From the NCBI GenBank assembly GCA_023374025.1, contig SIJG01000033.1, forward strand, positions 1,089,239 through 1,153,238: 64,000 bases of DNA. The letters are read 5' to 3'. The stretch comes from Heterodera schachtii (taxonomy: Eukaryota > Nematoda > Chromadorea > Rhabditida > Heteroderidae). Both the position numbers and the translations under genes were made by a program. Shown here one piece after another: positions 26,201 to 39,477 of this stretch; the first letter of the stretch is position 1; every line of letters begins with the position of its first letter. The notes under the pieces were generated by a model. The model saw only the letters and a program-made list of their open reading frames with translations. It had not been told where the DNA came from and did no database searches.

Positions 26201-29200
26201 AATAGCGTATTTATAATTTATTTTTTTATTGTGGCGGATTTTAAAAAATTATTGTGGAAACAATCAAATATATAAAAATAAAAATAACTTTTTAACATAA
26301 AATAAATCAATTTTTATTTCTTCGTTTCTATCTAAAATTAAATTGATACATTTATTAATATAAAAATTAGTTTCTGGTTAAATTATAAGACACTATAAAT
26401 TTTGATTATTATTTATAAAAGAAAATAGATAAAAATATAAAACAAAATAAGAGGGATAAAGTATTTCATAATTCAAAAGATAATAATATTTTTAACAAAG
26501 TAAAAACAATTAAAAGCTGATATCTACTTTGTTAGGTGAAATAAAACACTAATAAATACCCTATATTTGTTATTAATACATTAGTTATAAAATTTAAAAG
26601 TTTATTTCGAATGGAAGAGCTGCAATGTCATGAACACCCTACGGACATGAATATTGTTTTATTAATACAACCAATTTTTATTTTAACAATTTATTCAATT
26701 TAATTGAATTACATAAAATTAAATAAAAGGTTTTACTTTTATTTTCTCCGTGAATTATATACTAATTATTTCAAAATGCGGTGAAAACAATTTGTTTACT
26801 GTTACATTTATAGTTAATTAAATATATCTGAACTTATAAGGTAAATAATAAAAATACTGGTTAAAAGTATATTCAAAATATTTGAATTGATAAAGATGTC
26901 TTCAATTTTTACTTAAAGCAATCAGCTGAAACTTTTAACTATTTCAAATAAAGAAAATTCTAAATGTAAAATAAAATATTTGCTGATCAATTGCAGTTTG
27001 TCTCTTGACCATTAGTTTACCGGGTTGTTTATCTTTGGACTGCTTCCCCATAAATTCAGAATAAAACAAAAATTTGTGAAATTGCTCATAATTATTAAAT
27101 ATTTATTATAAAATGATAAATTAGTTTGCTTATAATCAGCTCAAGCCTTTTCAAGACAGGCACCAACTTGCTAGTGCTTTAACTCGAAATGCGAAACAAG
27201 TAAAGTTTTAAGGTCGAGAAAGCAAGAATCAAAAAAGAAAAAATAAACAAAATATTAAGAAAGAATTTATAATAAATGATCATTAAAAATATGACAAAAA
27301 ACAAATTTTCCACACAGTAAAGCACCTTTAACATTGGATTTCTAAATCAGATGGTAACAAATTAAAATATTTTATTTATTGATTTTAAAAATATCAAAAC
27401 ATTAAAATCAACCAATTTGTAATCCAGCAAATAATTAAAAAAAATATTTATCAACATTTGAAAAAGAAAAGGTTCTTGCGACACTGGAAGGTCTGGGAGA
27501 AAAGTTGGGCGCGAAAGAGGAAGAAGCACTGCAAAAAAACAATTCATCTTGTAAAATAAGAAAATTAAAAAAAACAATTTAATATAATGAAATAAAAAAA
27601 CAACTACTCATTAGTTACAATAAATAATTAAATTCATAACCAATTTGAAATAAATTATTTGAACGAAATATAAGAAAATTTTGCGGAAAAAGAATATTGA
27701 ATATAAAATAATGCATAAGGTCTATATCTATATATACACGGCTTATTAAGTTAGTAAAATAAAATAACAAAATAATTTTTATGTATTAAATAAAGGTACA
27801 TTTAACTGTTCACCATAATGACCCATCGGTCACGAGGAATATAAATCTTTAAATTATTATATAAACAATAAATTTATTCGGGGTTTAACCCTAGAATGGA
27901 CCAAACATCAAACGAATTTATCATCTACAAAAATTAAAAACATGCCTACAAAATTACTGAAAATGAACTTTTAAAAAATTTTAAAAATAATTTATATTTC
28001 CAATTTTAAATCGTATTAAATAAAATTAGGAGATTAACATTAGATTTTTTAATAATTTTTTATTCCAATTTAATGCTAGATATAATCTTATACTTCATCT
28101 AAATGATTTTAAATCTTGCAAAGGTTTAAAGTATTTAAATAAACATAAATTTAACATATACAAAATAGTTAAAGAGTAAAATAAATAAATATTATTATGA
28201 ATGTTGAAGGTTATCTCGAATTTGCCAAAGTAATCGAAAAAGTCGGCAGGTCAGAGAGAAAAAAAATTTTCGTATACAAGTTAAATATTAAATACCAAGT
28301 ATTAATTTAAGTACATTGAAACATGATGTTTAAAAGAGTCATACATACTACATGAAAAATTTTCATTATTATAAAAATTATTAATTGTTCTTTTATAATT
28401 TTATTATAATCTATCCAAAAGTTATAAAAATTCATAATAATAATAAATAAAGAAGAAATCGAAAGTCATCACTTAAACAGTTTTTCAAATTTAAAATAAA
28501 ATTGGCTTTATCTGGCGGCAAAAAAAGAACAATGAAAGAATCATTCGACAAGGCATAAGAACAATGAAGCGAAAATATCCGATTATAGTGAAACATAAAT
28601 TACTGACTTATTTATAACATAAAAATAAAAAACATTAAAATGCGCATTAACACCGGCACGAATAGTAACCAAATGTAAAGACAAATGAAAAAATTAAAGT
28701 ACGAGCCATGATACCGGAGAATCAAAAAAAAAAGTCATTAGAAAATATTTTAATATATTGACTGACAATTAAGGAAATTATTAATTATTTTACCAAAATG
28801 TAAATAAATGTTATTACATATGTATGAAAATATTAACATTTTATTATATATTCCCAAACAATATGCGCAATAGTCTTCTGCGTCAAATCGCACCGGTTTG
28901 TGGACGTGAAGTAAGTGTTTTAGCAACTAAATTCCTTTAAACATTTACATCCTGGAAAAAATAAATGTTGATAAAATCTATAAGTTTACAATCAATAATT
29001 ATTGTCAATTTGTGGCCGATAAAATATTAAAAATAATAATTATTAAGTAAATAAAATTAATGAAATATAATATAATAAAATAAAAATGATTAATAAAGAA
29101 TACAGAATTTATTATTGCTAAAAATAGCATGTTTTTTCACAATTAATAAAAACACATTAAATTTTTTGTTCTGTAGTATAAGCTACAAAAATCCAAAAAT

Positions 29201-29284
29201 TCTAAAAAGATAATGAACAGTTCAATTTCCACTGCTTTGCGTATCTTTCTCATCTCAAAATACGTGCATACAATTGTAAACTCC
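26201..29284. other. A/T-rich spacer without recognisable genes
   Basis: It has the same character as 2821-24840. Two GC-richer islands give short + strand frames. One is 27439-27582 (K/E-rich, 47 codons, no ATG). The other is 28197-28310 (37 codons from an ATG, beginning MNVEGYLEFAKVIEKVG), which keeps the residue spacing of a chromodomain core. Neither can be called a gene on sequence alone. Confidence 0.55.
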
Positions 29285-29828
29285 TTCATTTATATCAGCT
29301 ATGCACGGACAGGGAAAAACATTATGAGGGGCCGACTTCCACTTGTTAAACAGCATTTGCCGCCGAGACACCAGTTTACGATTTTTTATAAAGCATTAAA
29401 TATAAAGCAATGTCGAAATTTGAAGCAGTTTTAAAATAAAAATAATTTTTGTAAAAATTTTAATAAAAAGAAAAGACCTAATTAAAAAACTATGTATTAA
29501 AACGAAGAAAGAATGTCTCAAGCTCAAGTTGAGTTAGAAGAATATACAAATAAATACTTAATTATATTGGCTTTATGAAAAATTAACGGAAAATTAATTG
29601 ACGAAAAACAAAAAAAAAACACCAAAAAAGAATTTCTTTCAAGAAAGCATAATGATTAAGCACAAAAACTGCGAAGGCCGAGTTTCTGATTTTAATTTTA
29701 TATAATTATTAAATGGAAATAAAACTATTTTTTCTTAGCTTAAATTTTAAGAAAGCATTATACTATCTTAAACTAGATTTAAATAAATTAAAATTAAAAA
29801 ATTTATTAAACAAACTATAATGAAAATT

Positions 29829-30395
29829 TAGGCAAATGCCTAAAATTTTTGCGCACTTAATACGCATAGATAAGCACGAAAAACGCATTTTCCGCTTGGT
29901 TTGGGGTGTCTACGATGACTTTTATAATGCCTATTTTGGACTTTTTGTGCTTAATGCCTAAATGCCTATTATTGTGCCTATTTCGCCATTTTTAGCGCCT
30001 TTTTCAGGATTTTCGGAAAAAACCTTAACAAAAATGCAATAAAATGAAAAATACACCCCTAAGAATCGACCTGAAAAAAATTGAGAAAATACACCCCTAA
30101 GAATTAAAAAAGAATTTCATAAATATTGATCCCCAAAATTTAATTATATCTTTTCTTGGTAAAATTTTTGGTTTAAAAATTGTCTTTATTCGAAAAAACT
30201 TTAAACAATTAAAATATAAGTAAAATTAAGTGTTTTAGTTAAGTTTTTATGCGATTTCATCCTAAAAAGCGCTGATAAAAAAAATTTTATTTGCCTATTT
30301 TAGTGCCTATTCGAGGATTTTTGTGCCTATTTAATGCCTATTTTGCGATTTTTTTCTGCCTTTTTAGGTGCCTATTTCGCGATTTTTTTATTAAG
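29829..30395 (+). mobile_element. TGCCTATTT-rich element, hAT-like MITE candidate (in copy 1)
   Basis: It begins TAGGCAAATGCCTAAAA, a small palindrome with a TAGG start like the hAT-like elements at 39478 and 62685. It then carries repeated (G)TGCCTATTT words mixed with CGCGATTTTT or GCGATTTTT. The same architecture, with CGCCCTTATTT or GTCCATATTT as the word, is seen in those two elements. No 3' inverted end or target duplication was found, so the borders are uncertain. Confidence 0.45.
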
Positions 30396-30438
30396 ACAAA
30401 CAAACGAATTTTCACTTTAAAATGAATTAATTATGTAC

Positions 30439-30582
30439 CAGGGGTGTTGGTTGCAAAGGGAAAAATAAAAAGCGAAAGGCGAAAAGCGAAAAAAGCAAAA
30501 CCAAAATAAAAAGCGAAAGCGAAAAGGCGAAAGCGAAATGCCTAAAAAAAGCGAAAAGGCGAAAGGCGAAAAGGCGAAATTT
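30439..30582 (+). repeat. AAAGGCGAAA minisatellite with a hAT-like left end (in copy 1)
   Basis: Purine-rich array of short units (GCGAAAGGCGAAAA and variants). It is preceded at 30439 by CAGGGGTGTTGGTTGCAAAG, which resembles a hAT terminal sequence. The octamer TTATGTAC lies just before it (30431-30438) and again at 30901-30908, but the right copy has no matching inverted end. Confidence 0.6.
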
Positions 30583-30739
30583 TTTCCAACAATTAGATGA
30601 ATTTAAAAGACTAAAAAATTCACCTTTTATTGTGCTGAACTGTTATGTTTATTTGCTTTTATTTTTATTTTATTTCTTTTTTATCGTAGATTTTTGTATA
30701 TAAATTTATAAAACGCATATTTATTTTTTGAAAATCGAG

Positions 30740-30960
30740 ACTCAAAAAATTTACAATGTTAGCGGTACGCTTTTCAAAAACATTTTCGAAAACAAGGGGT
30801 GGGGGCGGCAACGCCGGGAAAAATTTTGAAAATTTGGATGGATCTGTTAACAGATTTGTCCAAAAAATGATAGATTTTTGCAATTTTGAGAGAATTTTTT
30901 TTATGTACCAGATATCCATTGTCAGTGATTATGAATTTTTTATTTAAAGGAGATGTAATT
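30740..30960 (+). repeat. GC stem-loop repeat family member (in copy 1)
   Basis: TACGCTTTTCAAAAACATTT, then GGGGGCGGCAACGCC, AAAATTTTGAAAATTTGG, TGTTAACAGATTT, and CCAAAAAATGATAGATTTTT. Word order follows the family at 24985-25260. The hairpin is reduced to GGCG-GCAA-CGCC. Confidence 0.55.
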
Positions 30961-32689
30961 ACAGCTTATTGTTTTTTAATAATGAAATGAATCAATTGAG
31001 CTCATTAATGTTTAGAAGAGAAGGAGGGGGATCTCTGATGAATTAACTTTCATTATTTTGAATTTTAAAAATGCAACCTAATTATACAATAAAATTTTGT
31101 TATTCTAAAAACAATCTAATAATAACGAAAACAAAACAAAAAAATCAATATTTCAAAAGCCAAATTAAATTTTTATGTTCTAAAATATAAAATTCTTTTA
31201 ACTAAATTATGTTATTTTAGACGAAATTTGAAAAGAATACATATAAAAATTTTAAAGATATTATTCCATTTAACTTTTAATAATCATAAGCAAATTATGA
31301 AATTAATAAAAGAATATATGAAATTAAATAGAAAATATTATATTTTTTAAATTTATATCAGTTAGTTTAACTTTAATTGAAAAACAAACTATTTTTTGAA
31401 CTATTTTACATATTAACCTATGTGCGCTAAGTCCAATCGCTAATTTTGATTTATTTTGGATAAATGTGAAAGAAAAAGATGAACTTAATAAAAACACCAT
31501 AAAATAGGGTTAAGAAATGAAATATGAAAAAAAACGACATTTTTATAAAGATTATACATGTCATAACTTAAAAGAGGTAAATATAAACTAATAAAAATGC
31601 AGGATTTAAAAAAGCCATACAAATAAACATAAAAAAGTAATTTGCAAATTGAAAATAAATATATTAAATAGGTTTTAATATTTTAGTTAAATATTTAGTT
31701 TAATTTTTGCGTTAACATTAACTTTTTTCCATTAATATAATAATAATATTATACAATATATATATACGAAAGTTGAAATTAAAAATATTACCCAAAAAAA
31801 CTACAATCCCAATTCACGGCAAAGTTATCATGAGTCATGAGTTAAATTAAAAAAATATTTTATTAATTCAATAAAATAATGATTTAGCAATATTAACACA
31901 AAATTGAAAACACAATGATACGAAAAACCTTTATTTGTCTTTGACTGTTCAAAAAACCCAATTTAAATATTAAAATAAATACAGAGGAAAAAACAATAAA
32001 CAAAATTTATCTAAGAAAATGTGAAGACGTTGGGTGAAAAAGCTAGTATAATTTATATAAAAATTAACCAAATAAAAAAAACGAGTAGTCAAAAATCAAG
32101 GAACAAAATAAAATTAAAAATTGGCATGAATTTTAAAACCGTTATTAAAAATGTACTTTTGAAATGGCTTAAAAATAAAAGAATGCGAAAAAAAACGTTC
32201 GAAACCTAAACCACTGGTAGTCATGATTTAAAAAACCACAATGTGTTGAAAAAATCAATATCAAAGTCAAATTTATAATAACTCATTATAGAATAAAAAT
32301 CAAATGCAATGTCTATCAAATTATGTCAATTACGTAAAGAACAATTTATGATATTTTCTTATTTGTAATAATAATAATCATTCATAAATATAATTCAAAA
32401 AAAGTCTCTTAATAATTTTTTTTTTGATAATAAAGACAAATATAATTTTACGGTATTAATAATTAATTATATGGCTGTTATTTTATTACCTGCTATGCAA
32501 TAGATAAAAAAGAATTATTTAAAAAAGAATAAAATAGAAAAAAGTATTTATGTATCGTTAATAGAATAACAAATTCAAGATATATATTTAGCGAGATAAA
32601 GGAAAAAATAATGCAAGCTGTAAACATCATAGAAATTTCTTTCTTAAATCATGATTTAATTATATTACATAATACAAATCTCTTTAAAT

Positions 32690-33990
32690 TTGTAACAAAA
32701 CCAAAATATCATAAAATAAATATAATTAAATAATTTTTAAATATTAGGCCAAGTGAATAAATTTTACTCAAAGAATTTAAAACCATATTGTAATTTATCA
32801 GAAAATAAATAAAATCGGAATTGTGTACACCAATTGAATAGTTCACAAAATCTAATATACCTTTCGAAGTGTATTGAAGCACCGAAAATCGGAAAAAATT
32901 TTACGTGGAAAGGCAAGTTAAAACGCCAATTAAATATTATTATTTTTATTTTTTTTAAATGAAAGAATTAGCGTCAAATAATGACAACTGACTAGATACA
33001 AGACAAAAAAGTTTTAAAATAATTAAAATTTTCATTAATTAATACAATATAAAAATCAATAAATATATACATGAATAAACTTAAAATTTTTTAATTAAAA
33101 GTTAAAACAATATTTCTTTATTTGTAACAAACAATCTACTAAAAATGTATATTTAAATAAATTTTAAATTTAATAGCCAACAAACTAAAATAGAGTATGA
33201 CGAGTTTTTATCAAAGAAAATCATCATATTATTATATTACACATTTAAAAGACGAAAATTGAAAATCAGGAATACTGTAATTTGAATGTAAATTAAATAT
33301 TAGAAAGAGAACCTTCGACATAAATGTGGCCAAGTAAATAAATTTTTACTCAAATAATTTAAAACCAAATTGTAATTGATCAGAACAATTAATAAAATGG
33401 GAATTGAATAAACCAATTGAATAGTTGACAAAATCTAATATAGAGTTAGAGTGTATCAGACTTGGCGAAAACGTGTCAAATTTTATATTGCGGAAGGCAA
33501 GTTAAAATGCAAATTAATATATCAATTAAACATTTTATATTTTTATAAACACTTCATGAAAAAATAAATTAATAGCAATAAAGACACAAAAATAATTAAT
33601 AAAGGAATAAAAGAATTATATATTTTTTCAAAATGAAAGAACAATTCCTGAGCAAAAAAAGCTGCCTGTATGCAAGATAAAAAAGTTCTCAAATAATTAG
33701 TTTTCATTAATAATACATATTAAAAATCAATAATTATACACATGAATAAATTAAAAAAATTTCTACTAATTTAAAGGGAAAAAATATTTCTTAATTTGTA
33801 ACAAAACAATATACTAAAAATATATAATATTTGAATAATTTTTAAATCTAAAAGAGTAAAAATTAAAATAGAATATGAATAATGAAAATTAAAACGCCAG
33901 GAATAATTTAGGTTCTAAAGGCGGTGCTGTACTGAACTTGAGTTTTTATCAAAGAAATTCATAAATATTTATTATATTTACAAATTGAAA
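32690..33990 (+). repeat. Local tandem repeat, monomer about 580 bp
   Basis: The order GGCCAAGT, TTTTACTCAAA, TTTAAAACCA, TTGTAATT, CCAATTGAATAGTT, CAAAATCTAATATA and GGCAAGTTAAAA occurs at 32750-32930 and again at 33331-33510. GTAACAAA, ACTAAAAATGTATA and GAGTTTTTATCAAAGAAA occur at 33126-33220 and 33795-33955. Identity looks like about three quarters. This is the clearest direct evidence that the A/T-rich spacer contains tandem units. Confidence 0.7.
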
Positions 33991-34403
33991 TAAAAATAAA
34001 ATAAAAATATTACCGTATAATTAAAATGAAAATTAAACAATTTAATTAATCGAAAATTTATTTAAAAGAAGTTTCATTCAAGCATAGAAGAGAATCGTTA
34101 TTATCAAAAATAATTATATATACTTATGGTGTAACATATGTTTCCGCACAATTTTTGTTAAAGAATTTTTTTTCGAATATAAATTTAAAAAATCAAAATT
34201 ATGATTCAAAATATCTGCCATTATTATTGATAATGAGTTTGCTATTTATAAGGCAAGAGAGAAACATTTTAATACTTAAAAAATGAATTATTGGGGGGCC
34301 GAGTTTAAAACTAGCCTCCAAAAACGGCATTTTTCAAAACCATCAAGTAACAAAATGTTTTAAAAGTGGTTTTGGAAAATCCGAATTTAATTAAACTGGG
34401 TAA
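33922..34403. other. A/T-rich spacer
   Basis: No gene seen. The first part continues the local tandem repeat; the last part from about 34290 leads into the foldback. Confidence 0.5.
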
Positions 34404-34562
34404 ATTGACTACGCTGAGTCCAAATATGGCCTTAGATTTGGTCTCTGGATTCTAACAAATCTGTACAGCTCCAACTTCATGCATGGAGTTGGAGCCGTAC
34501 AAGCGCAGGGTTAAAAGATAGTGCAGTTTTAAGGCCATATTCGGATTCTACTGGTCTAAATT
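34404..34562. repeat. Foldback with nested palindrome
   Basis: The outer arms TCCAAATATGGCCTTA (34419-34434) and TAAGGCCATATTCGGA (34530-34545) are inverted copies, with weaker pairing out to about 34404 and 34562. Nested inside, 34463-34500 is an imperfect palindrome centred on ATGCAT (GTAC-GCTCCAACT ... AGTTGGAGC-GTAC). The whole could form a cruciform or a hairpin RNA. It is probably a small foldback MITE; no target duplication was seen. Confidence 0.75.
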
Positions 34563-36889
34563 GTACAGAAAACCTTCGTTTTTGTTATACCAGGTTTAGT
34601 TTTTGACCATAAAAAATTCGAGAAAAAAGTAGCCAATTTTCAATTTTGGCATGGTCGGGAAAAAATACTAAAAAAATTGATCAAGCAAATAAAAAATGAA
34701 ACGATGGCATGGAATGAAAGAATACATTCTGACGAACAAAATAAAAAAGGAATTATTAAATTTTAAAAGATTTATTGTTATTTTATTTTCATGATTAACA
34801 AAAAAAATAATTATAGATTGAATTTATCAATAATATTTTTAATGTAATTTATTTGTTTTTTTTATTAACTTTTATTTTTTGGCGTATAGTTTTTTAGTTT
34901 CAATAAAAATATTTGAAATATTTTGATCGAATAAATCGTTAAATAACAGATTAAAATTTGAAGCAATTTTACAAATTGTTCTGCTATTTTTTTACTACGA
35001 ACTTTGATTTTTTGTACTTGATATTTTGATTTTAAAAATTATCGATCCGGACCCTGGTGTAATAGCTAAAAAAATAAATTGGAGGACAGATTTTTGTGTT
35101 TAAATATATACATTTTGGTAGATAATTACCTATTTTGGCATTACATAAATAGTATATATATAGAAGAAAATTTAAAAAAATAAAAAAAATAAATAGAAAA
35201 TATTATTGAAGTTAATCAAAGAAAGGTTCTAATATTTAAAAAAATTAAACCATTATAGTTCGGCTCCATTTGGAAATTTTATTCTGTAATTTAAATTGGC
35301 GATTAGGAATAGAAATGTTAATTAAAACTTGAGAGAACAATTCTATCGAAAAAATGCAAATTAAATATTATTAATATGGTTTATAAGCAAATAATGCTAC
35401 TTGTTTAAGTAAAACCTTATAATAAAAAAAAAATTTTTAATACAACAAAATATTTAAAAAGAGGAAAGAAATATAATTATTAGATTAGAATTTTTCTTTA
35501 ATCAAACCGTTTCAAGCGAAAGAAAAAGAACTAGATGCAAACACGTCGATTATGAGGCATTAATGAAAGCTGTAATATATATCTAAAATTATTAATTTGG
35601 AAAATTTAAAATAAATAAATAAAATTATTTATTTAGCAGTTGAAATAAAAAAAGTTTTACTAGAAAAAGTTATATTTACACTGCAGAAGCATTGAAAAAA
35701 AGAAATTTTATTAATAATAAAAAACTATTGATAAATACCATTTAAAATATTAGTTTTTTTTTAATTCTTGGCCATGAAAATAAAATAAACAAAATTTTGT
35801 TTAGAAAATAATTTCTGACTTGGATAAAATAAAAGTGTGATGCAAAATGCTGATTTACGCAATAATTTTATTTAATAGTTTTTATTAACTATATAATTTT
35901 ATTCTCTTTTCAAGGAAAAGAAACATTGTAATAAATAAATTAACATAATAAAATTCCATAAATAACTTTTGTATTAATTCATAATTATTTATTTTTTTAT
36001 ATTATTCATGCCCAAGTGAACGAAGCAAACGAAGAACAAAAAATGGTGATCATGAGCAAAGAAATAAATAATAGAATTGCAGCATATTTAAAATAAATAT
36101 AATAAAAACATAAGTTTATTCAAAAAAATATTAAAAAATGCATTAAAAATAAATTAATGTAAAAAATAAATAAATATTAAATAACCCAATTGATAATAAT
36201 AGTCGTAAAAATAATTATATTTTTAAATAAATAACAAACTAAAAATTATTTTAAAATTTTTTGTGTTGAAAAATAATAAAAAATTTAATAAAAATTATAA
36301 AAATGTACTTGAACTATGTCAAAATTAATTTTTAGTTTTTTAAAAATTATATTAAATGAAATTGAAATCTAAAAAACATCTTGTAATTGAATACGCGGTC
36401 TACCACGAGTGAAGAAAGTTAAAATAACTTAAAATTAAGTTTCCTTGTTTTTATTATTATTTTCAAATGAATTTCTCACTGTTGAATAAAAATAAAAATT
36501 TTTTTAAATTATTTAAAAATTAATTTATTTACAAAATCATATATGATAGTGATATAAAAAATTAAATAAAAACTAAAAACTAAATTGTACATAAGACAAA
36601 CCCATAAAACTAAAAACAGATGGACTCTACTGGACATCGAGTTTTTCCTCACATTAATTCAAAAAACATTAAAATTAAAATAAGAGTTTCCAAAATTTTT
36701 CTAAAAATATCTATTATTAGGTCTTATTTAATAAAGATTTACTATATATTAAAATATAAGATAAAACAATGAATAATATATATTTAAAAGAAATGACAAG
36801 TTATAATAATGATGTAAAATTTAAAAATATACTTAAAATAATTTCTCGAGATTTTAAAGAAAAAAAAAGTTATAATTTGAAGTAAGGTT
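34563..36889. other. A/T-rich spacer without recognisable genes
   Basis: It has the same character as the other spacers. It includes a diverged copy of the 13950 repeat at 35814-35850. No frame is convincing. Confidence 0.5.
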
Positions 36890-37400
36890 AATTCATCCAC
36901 GAAGGCGGGAAAATTGAAAATTTTGAGATTTTAAATGAATTTTCTTAATAAAATTCATTTTAAATTACGAAAAATTTTGCGGCGGCGCCTAACCGCCGGC
37001 CCCCCAATCCATGGTGCCGATCGGTAATTTTTTAAAATATGTACACCAAGGCCGAAAAATAAGATTTTAGGGTCAAAAATAATAACATTTAGCAACATTT
37101 TTCTAATCAGTAAATTTTTACAATTTATTTCATCAAAATGCTATCAAATTAGGGCTGGCGGTGCAGATAAGCGCTGCCGGGAGAATTTTTAAAAAATTTG
37201 AGTTCATTTGGCCATAGATTTCACCAAAAATGATCATTTTTTGCGAGATTTTGAGCCAGATTTTTAAAAACAAATAAGCTTTTGCGAACCGGCGGTGCCG
37301 ATAGATGCCGCCGGAAAAAAAAATTGAAAATTGGGAGTTTTTGGTACAATTTTTTACATAAAAATGGCCATTTTAAAATTTTTTCTCAAAAACCAGCGAA
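36890..37400 (+). repeat. Cluster of GC stem-loop repeat family members
   Basis: At least two hairpins in the same orientation: 37155-37180 (CTGGCGGTGC-AGATAA-GCGCTGCCGG) and 37289-37314 (CCGGCGGTGCCGATAGATGCCGCCGG in two halves around GATA). A third, rearranged GC block lies at 36980-37025 (CGGCGGCGCC, CCGCCGG, GGTGCCGATCGG). The spacing of about 134 bases and shared flanks suggest tandem units. Confidence 0.65.
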
Positions 37401-39134
37401 ATAAAACATTAATCAGAAAAAATTAAAAAGTTTAGGTGATGCCTGAAAATAGGAAAATCTTAGAAATAAGGAAAATTTCAGTAAATTCGGGATCAAAAAA
37501 TCAAGAAAATTTTGCGGTAGATCTTAAAATTTTTTGAAAAATATTGACATTATGCCATAAAATTTCAAAATTATAAATATATTTAAGAAATCAAGACAAT
37601 TTTCGTCGCTACCTCAAAATTAGAAATTCTTTAAATAAGAACAAATGGAAGCCCCTAGTTTAAAGGCCAGCTTGGACTCACTCTTGCTGGCGCTAACGAA
37701 ATCAGATGATTAAAGTGAAAAAAAGGAAAATTTACGATAATTTAAAAATAAAATTGAGTTTTTCGTTAAAAAATTAGTTGATCACTACTCGATCGGAGTC
37801 CCCCCCCCCCGACACTTGAGCTACCCCCCACTTACATAATTTTAATCAGAAAAAATACTTATAAATTTGTTTATATATGTATTGCATATAAACATTTTGA
37901 TATTCAAGAAACTGAATAATAAAAGCACATTTTTCTATAAATAAATAAGAAATTTAATATTACGAAAATTAAAAATGTTTTTAAATCATTACTTCTTTTG
38001 CAAAAAATTCAGATGAACCTAAATTAAAATATTTTTGAAAGTTCAGCATGTTGGCATGAGATTAATAAAGAAATTCATTAATTAGAAACCAGATAAAATA
38101 AAAAACAAAGCTCATATGCTTCTTTGAATAATATATAAATTTTAATCTAGGTAAAATCTTAAAAATATTTCAAGTGGAATTCCTGTAAATAAAGCAAAAA
38201 TTATAAATAAAAAATACCAAGAAGAAAAATGCATTTGTTTAAATAATTTTAAAAATAAATTAGAACAATTGCTAAACCTAGTAAAATTATTAAACACAAA
38301 ATTTTAAAATATTAAATAAAAATATAAATTATAAACTAATTACTAAAATAAGGGTATATAAAATCCACTCCTTAATACATTTGATGAAATCATAACAACT
38401 TTTTTTTAAATATCCTTATATTAAATTTCAGCCGAATTAATATTGAATAAAGTTTTTTAACAGTGCCAAAAACGACTAGCCCGAGGGAAGAAAGATTTTC
38501 ACCTTAATTATAATAAAAAAACATAAAAAACTAAAAAATTATAAATTTATATATAATAAAATAAAAAAATAATTTGAATAATCGCAATGTTGACAAAATA
38601 ATTTATCGAAATACTAATGCAGCCAGCTTACTAAAAAAAGAATAAAATTTTCTGTAGATAAATCAAATATAAAATATTGTATTAAATGATATTAATAAAT
38701 ATTTCATTATTATAAATGACTGAATAAATCATTTAATTTATAGATTTTTTTAATATAAGTTTAAATGAAATCACTCATTCTTCAATAAAAAAATAAGCCA
38801 AAAATAAAATAATTATGCTTTCATTAATATTAAGTTAGATAAAACTTGAATGCACTTATCATTTGATCAATTTTGAACTTACTAATTAACCATAATTTAT
38901 ATCAAAAGTAATCGATCCAAAATGCTTTATCATTAAGAATATAAAAAATATAGCGCAAAAAAAATAAACAACTTACGAAAAAATTTATAAATGTTTTTTT
39001 AAATCAATAATTTTTGGCTTTTCTAAAACCAATTTTTGAATAACTTTATTCAAATTGAAAATATGTGTAAAAACTTAAAAAAATACATGAATAATATAAT
39101 ATACAACCAGCTATAATTAGCGTTTTGCTGCCGC
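37401..39134. other. A/T-rich spacer without recognisable genes
   Basis: It contains a C11 run (37800-37810) followed by a short C-rich patch (CTACCCCCCAC). No gene seen. Confidence 0.5.
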
Positions 39135-39275
39135 TTCTCTGTCTCCCTCTCTACCGCCCTCTCTCTCTCTCTCTTTTCTCTTTATTACTGTTCTTTCTCT
39201 TTCTCGTTCTCTTTCATTCTCTCTTCCTCTTTCTACCTCATCTTTTTATCTCTAATCTTTATCTCATCTAACTGC
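39135..39275. repeat. CT-rich microsatellite
   Basis: A pyrimidine stretch of CTCTCT, TTTCTCT and similar words on the + strand, interrupted by single A or G. It is followed by GCAGTTAG-like unique sequence and a CCCATT/AATGGG inverted word pair near 39340-39365. It could be a polypyrimidine repeat of no function. Confidence 0.85.
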
Positions 39276-39477
39276 ATTATTAAAATGAAGATAAAACGAC
39301 GCTGTTCCGTGGCACTATTCGCTTTGCCCTCAGCACACCATTGGGCATTGCCCCATTCAATGGGTGTCCTTCACAATCCCTCCCAATCCATTTCATTTTT
39401 CTATTTTGCATCTTAAAATGACGTTTATTGGCTATACATGAAAAGAAATTCAAACGAGCATAAAATAATATGATAAC

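Larger units (their letters stand above)
29285..33921 (+). repeat. 4.6-kb direct duplication, copy 1
   Basis: From TTCATTTATATCAGC (29285) to GGTTCTAAAGG (33921) this stretch matches 45404-49961 base for base, apart from many single-base length differences and few substitutions. It includes a TGCCTATTT repeat element, a GGCGAAA array, a stem-loop family member and a local tandem repeat. The flanks on both sides are unrelated between copies (CGGTGCTG after copy 1, TTGAACTT after copy 2). No gene is visible. The frame starting at 29213 lies partly outside the duplication and is not preserved in copy 2. Confidence 0.9.

Noticed and set aside
27439..27582. K/E-rich + strand frame (KEKVLATLEGLGEKLGAKEEE)
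   Set aside because: No ATG, and a purine-rich strand automatically reads as Lys/Glu; the minus strand is open as well.
30431..30908. TTATGTAC at both ends as a target duplication for a hAT-like element
   Set aside because: The left end looks like a hAT terminus but the right end has no inverted partner, so it could be coincidence.
39135..39275. CT-rich tract as a promoter element or a long polypyrimidine splice tract
   Set aside because: No gene follows; best described as a microsatellite.
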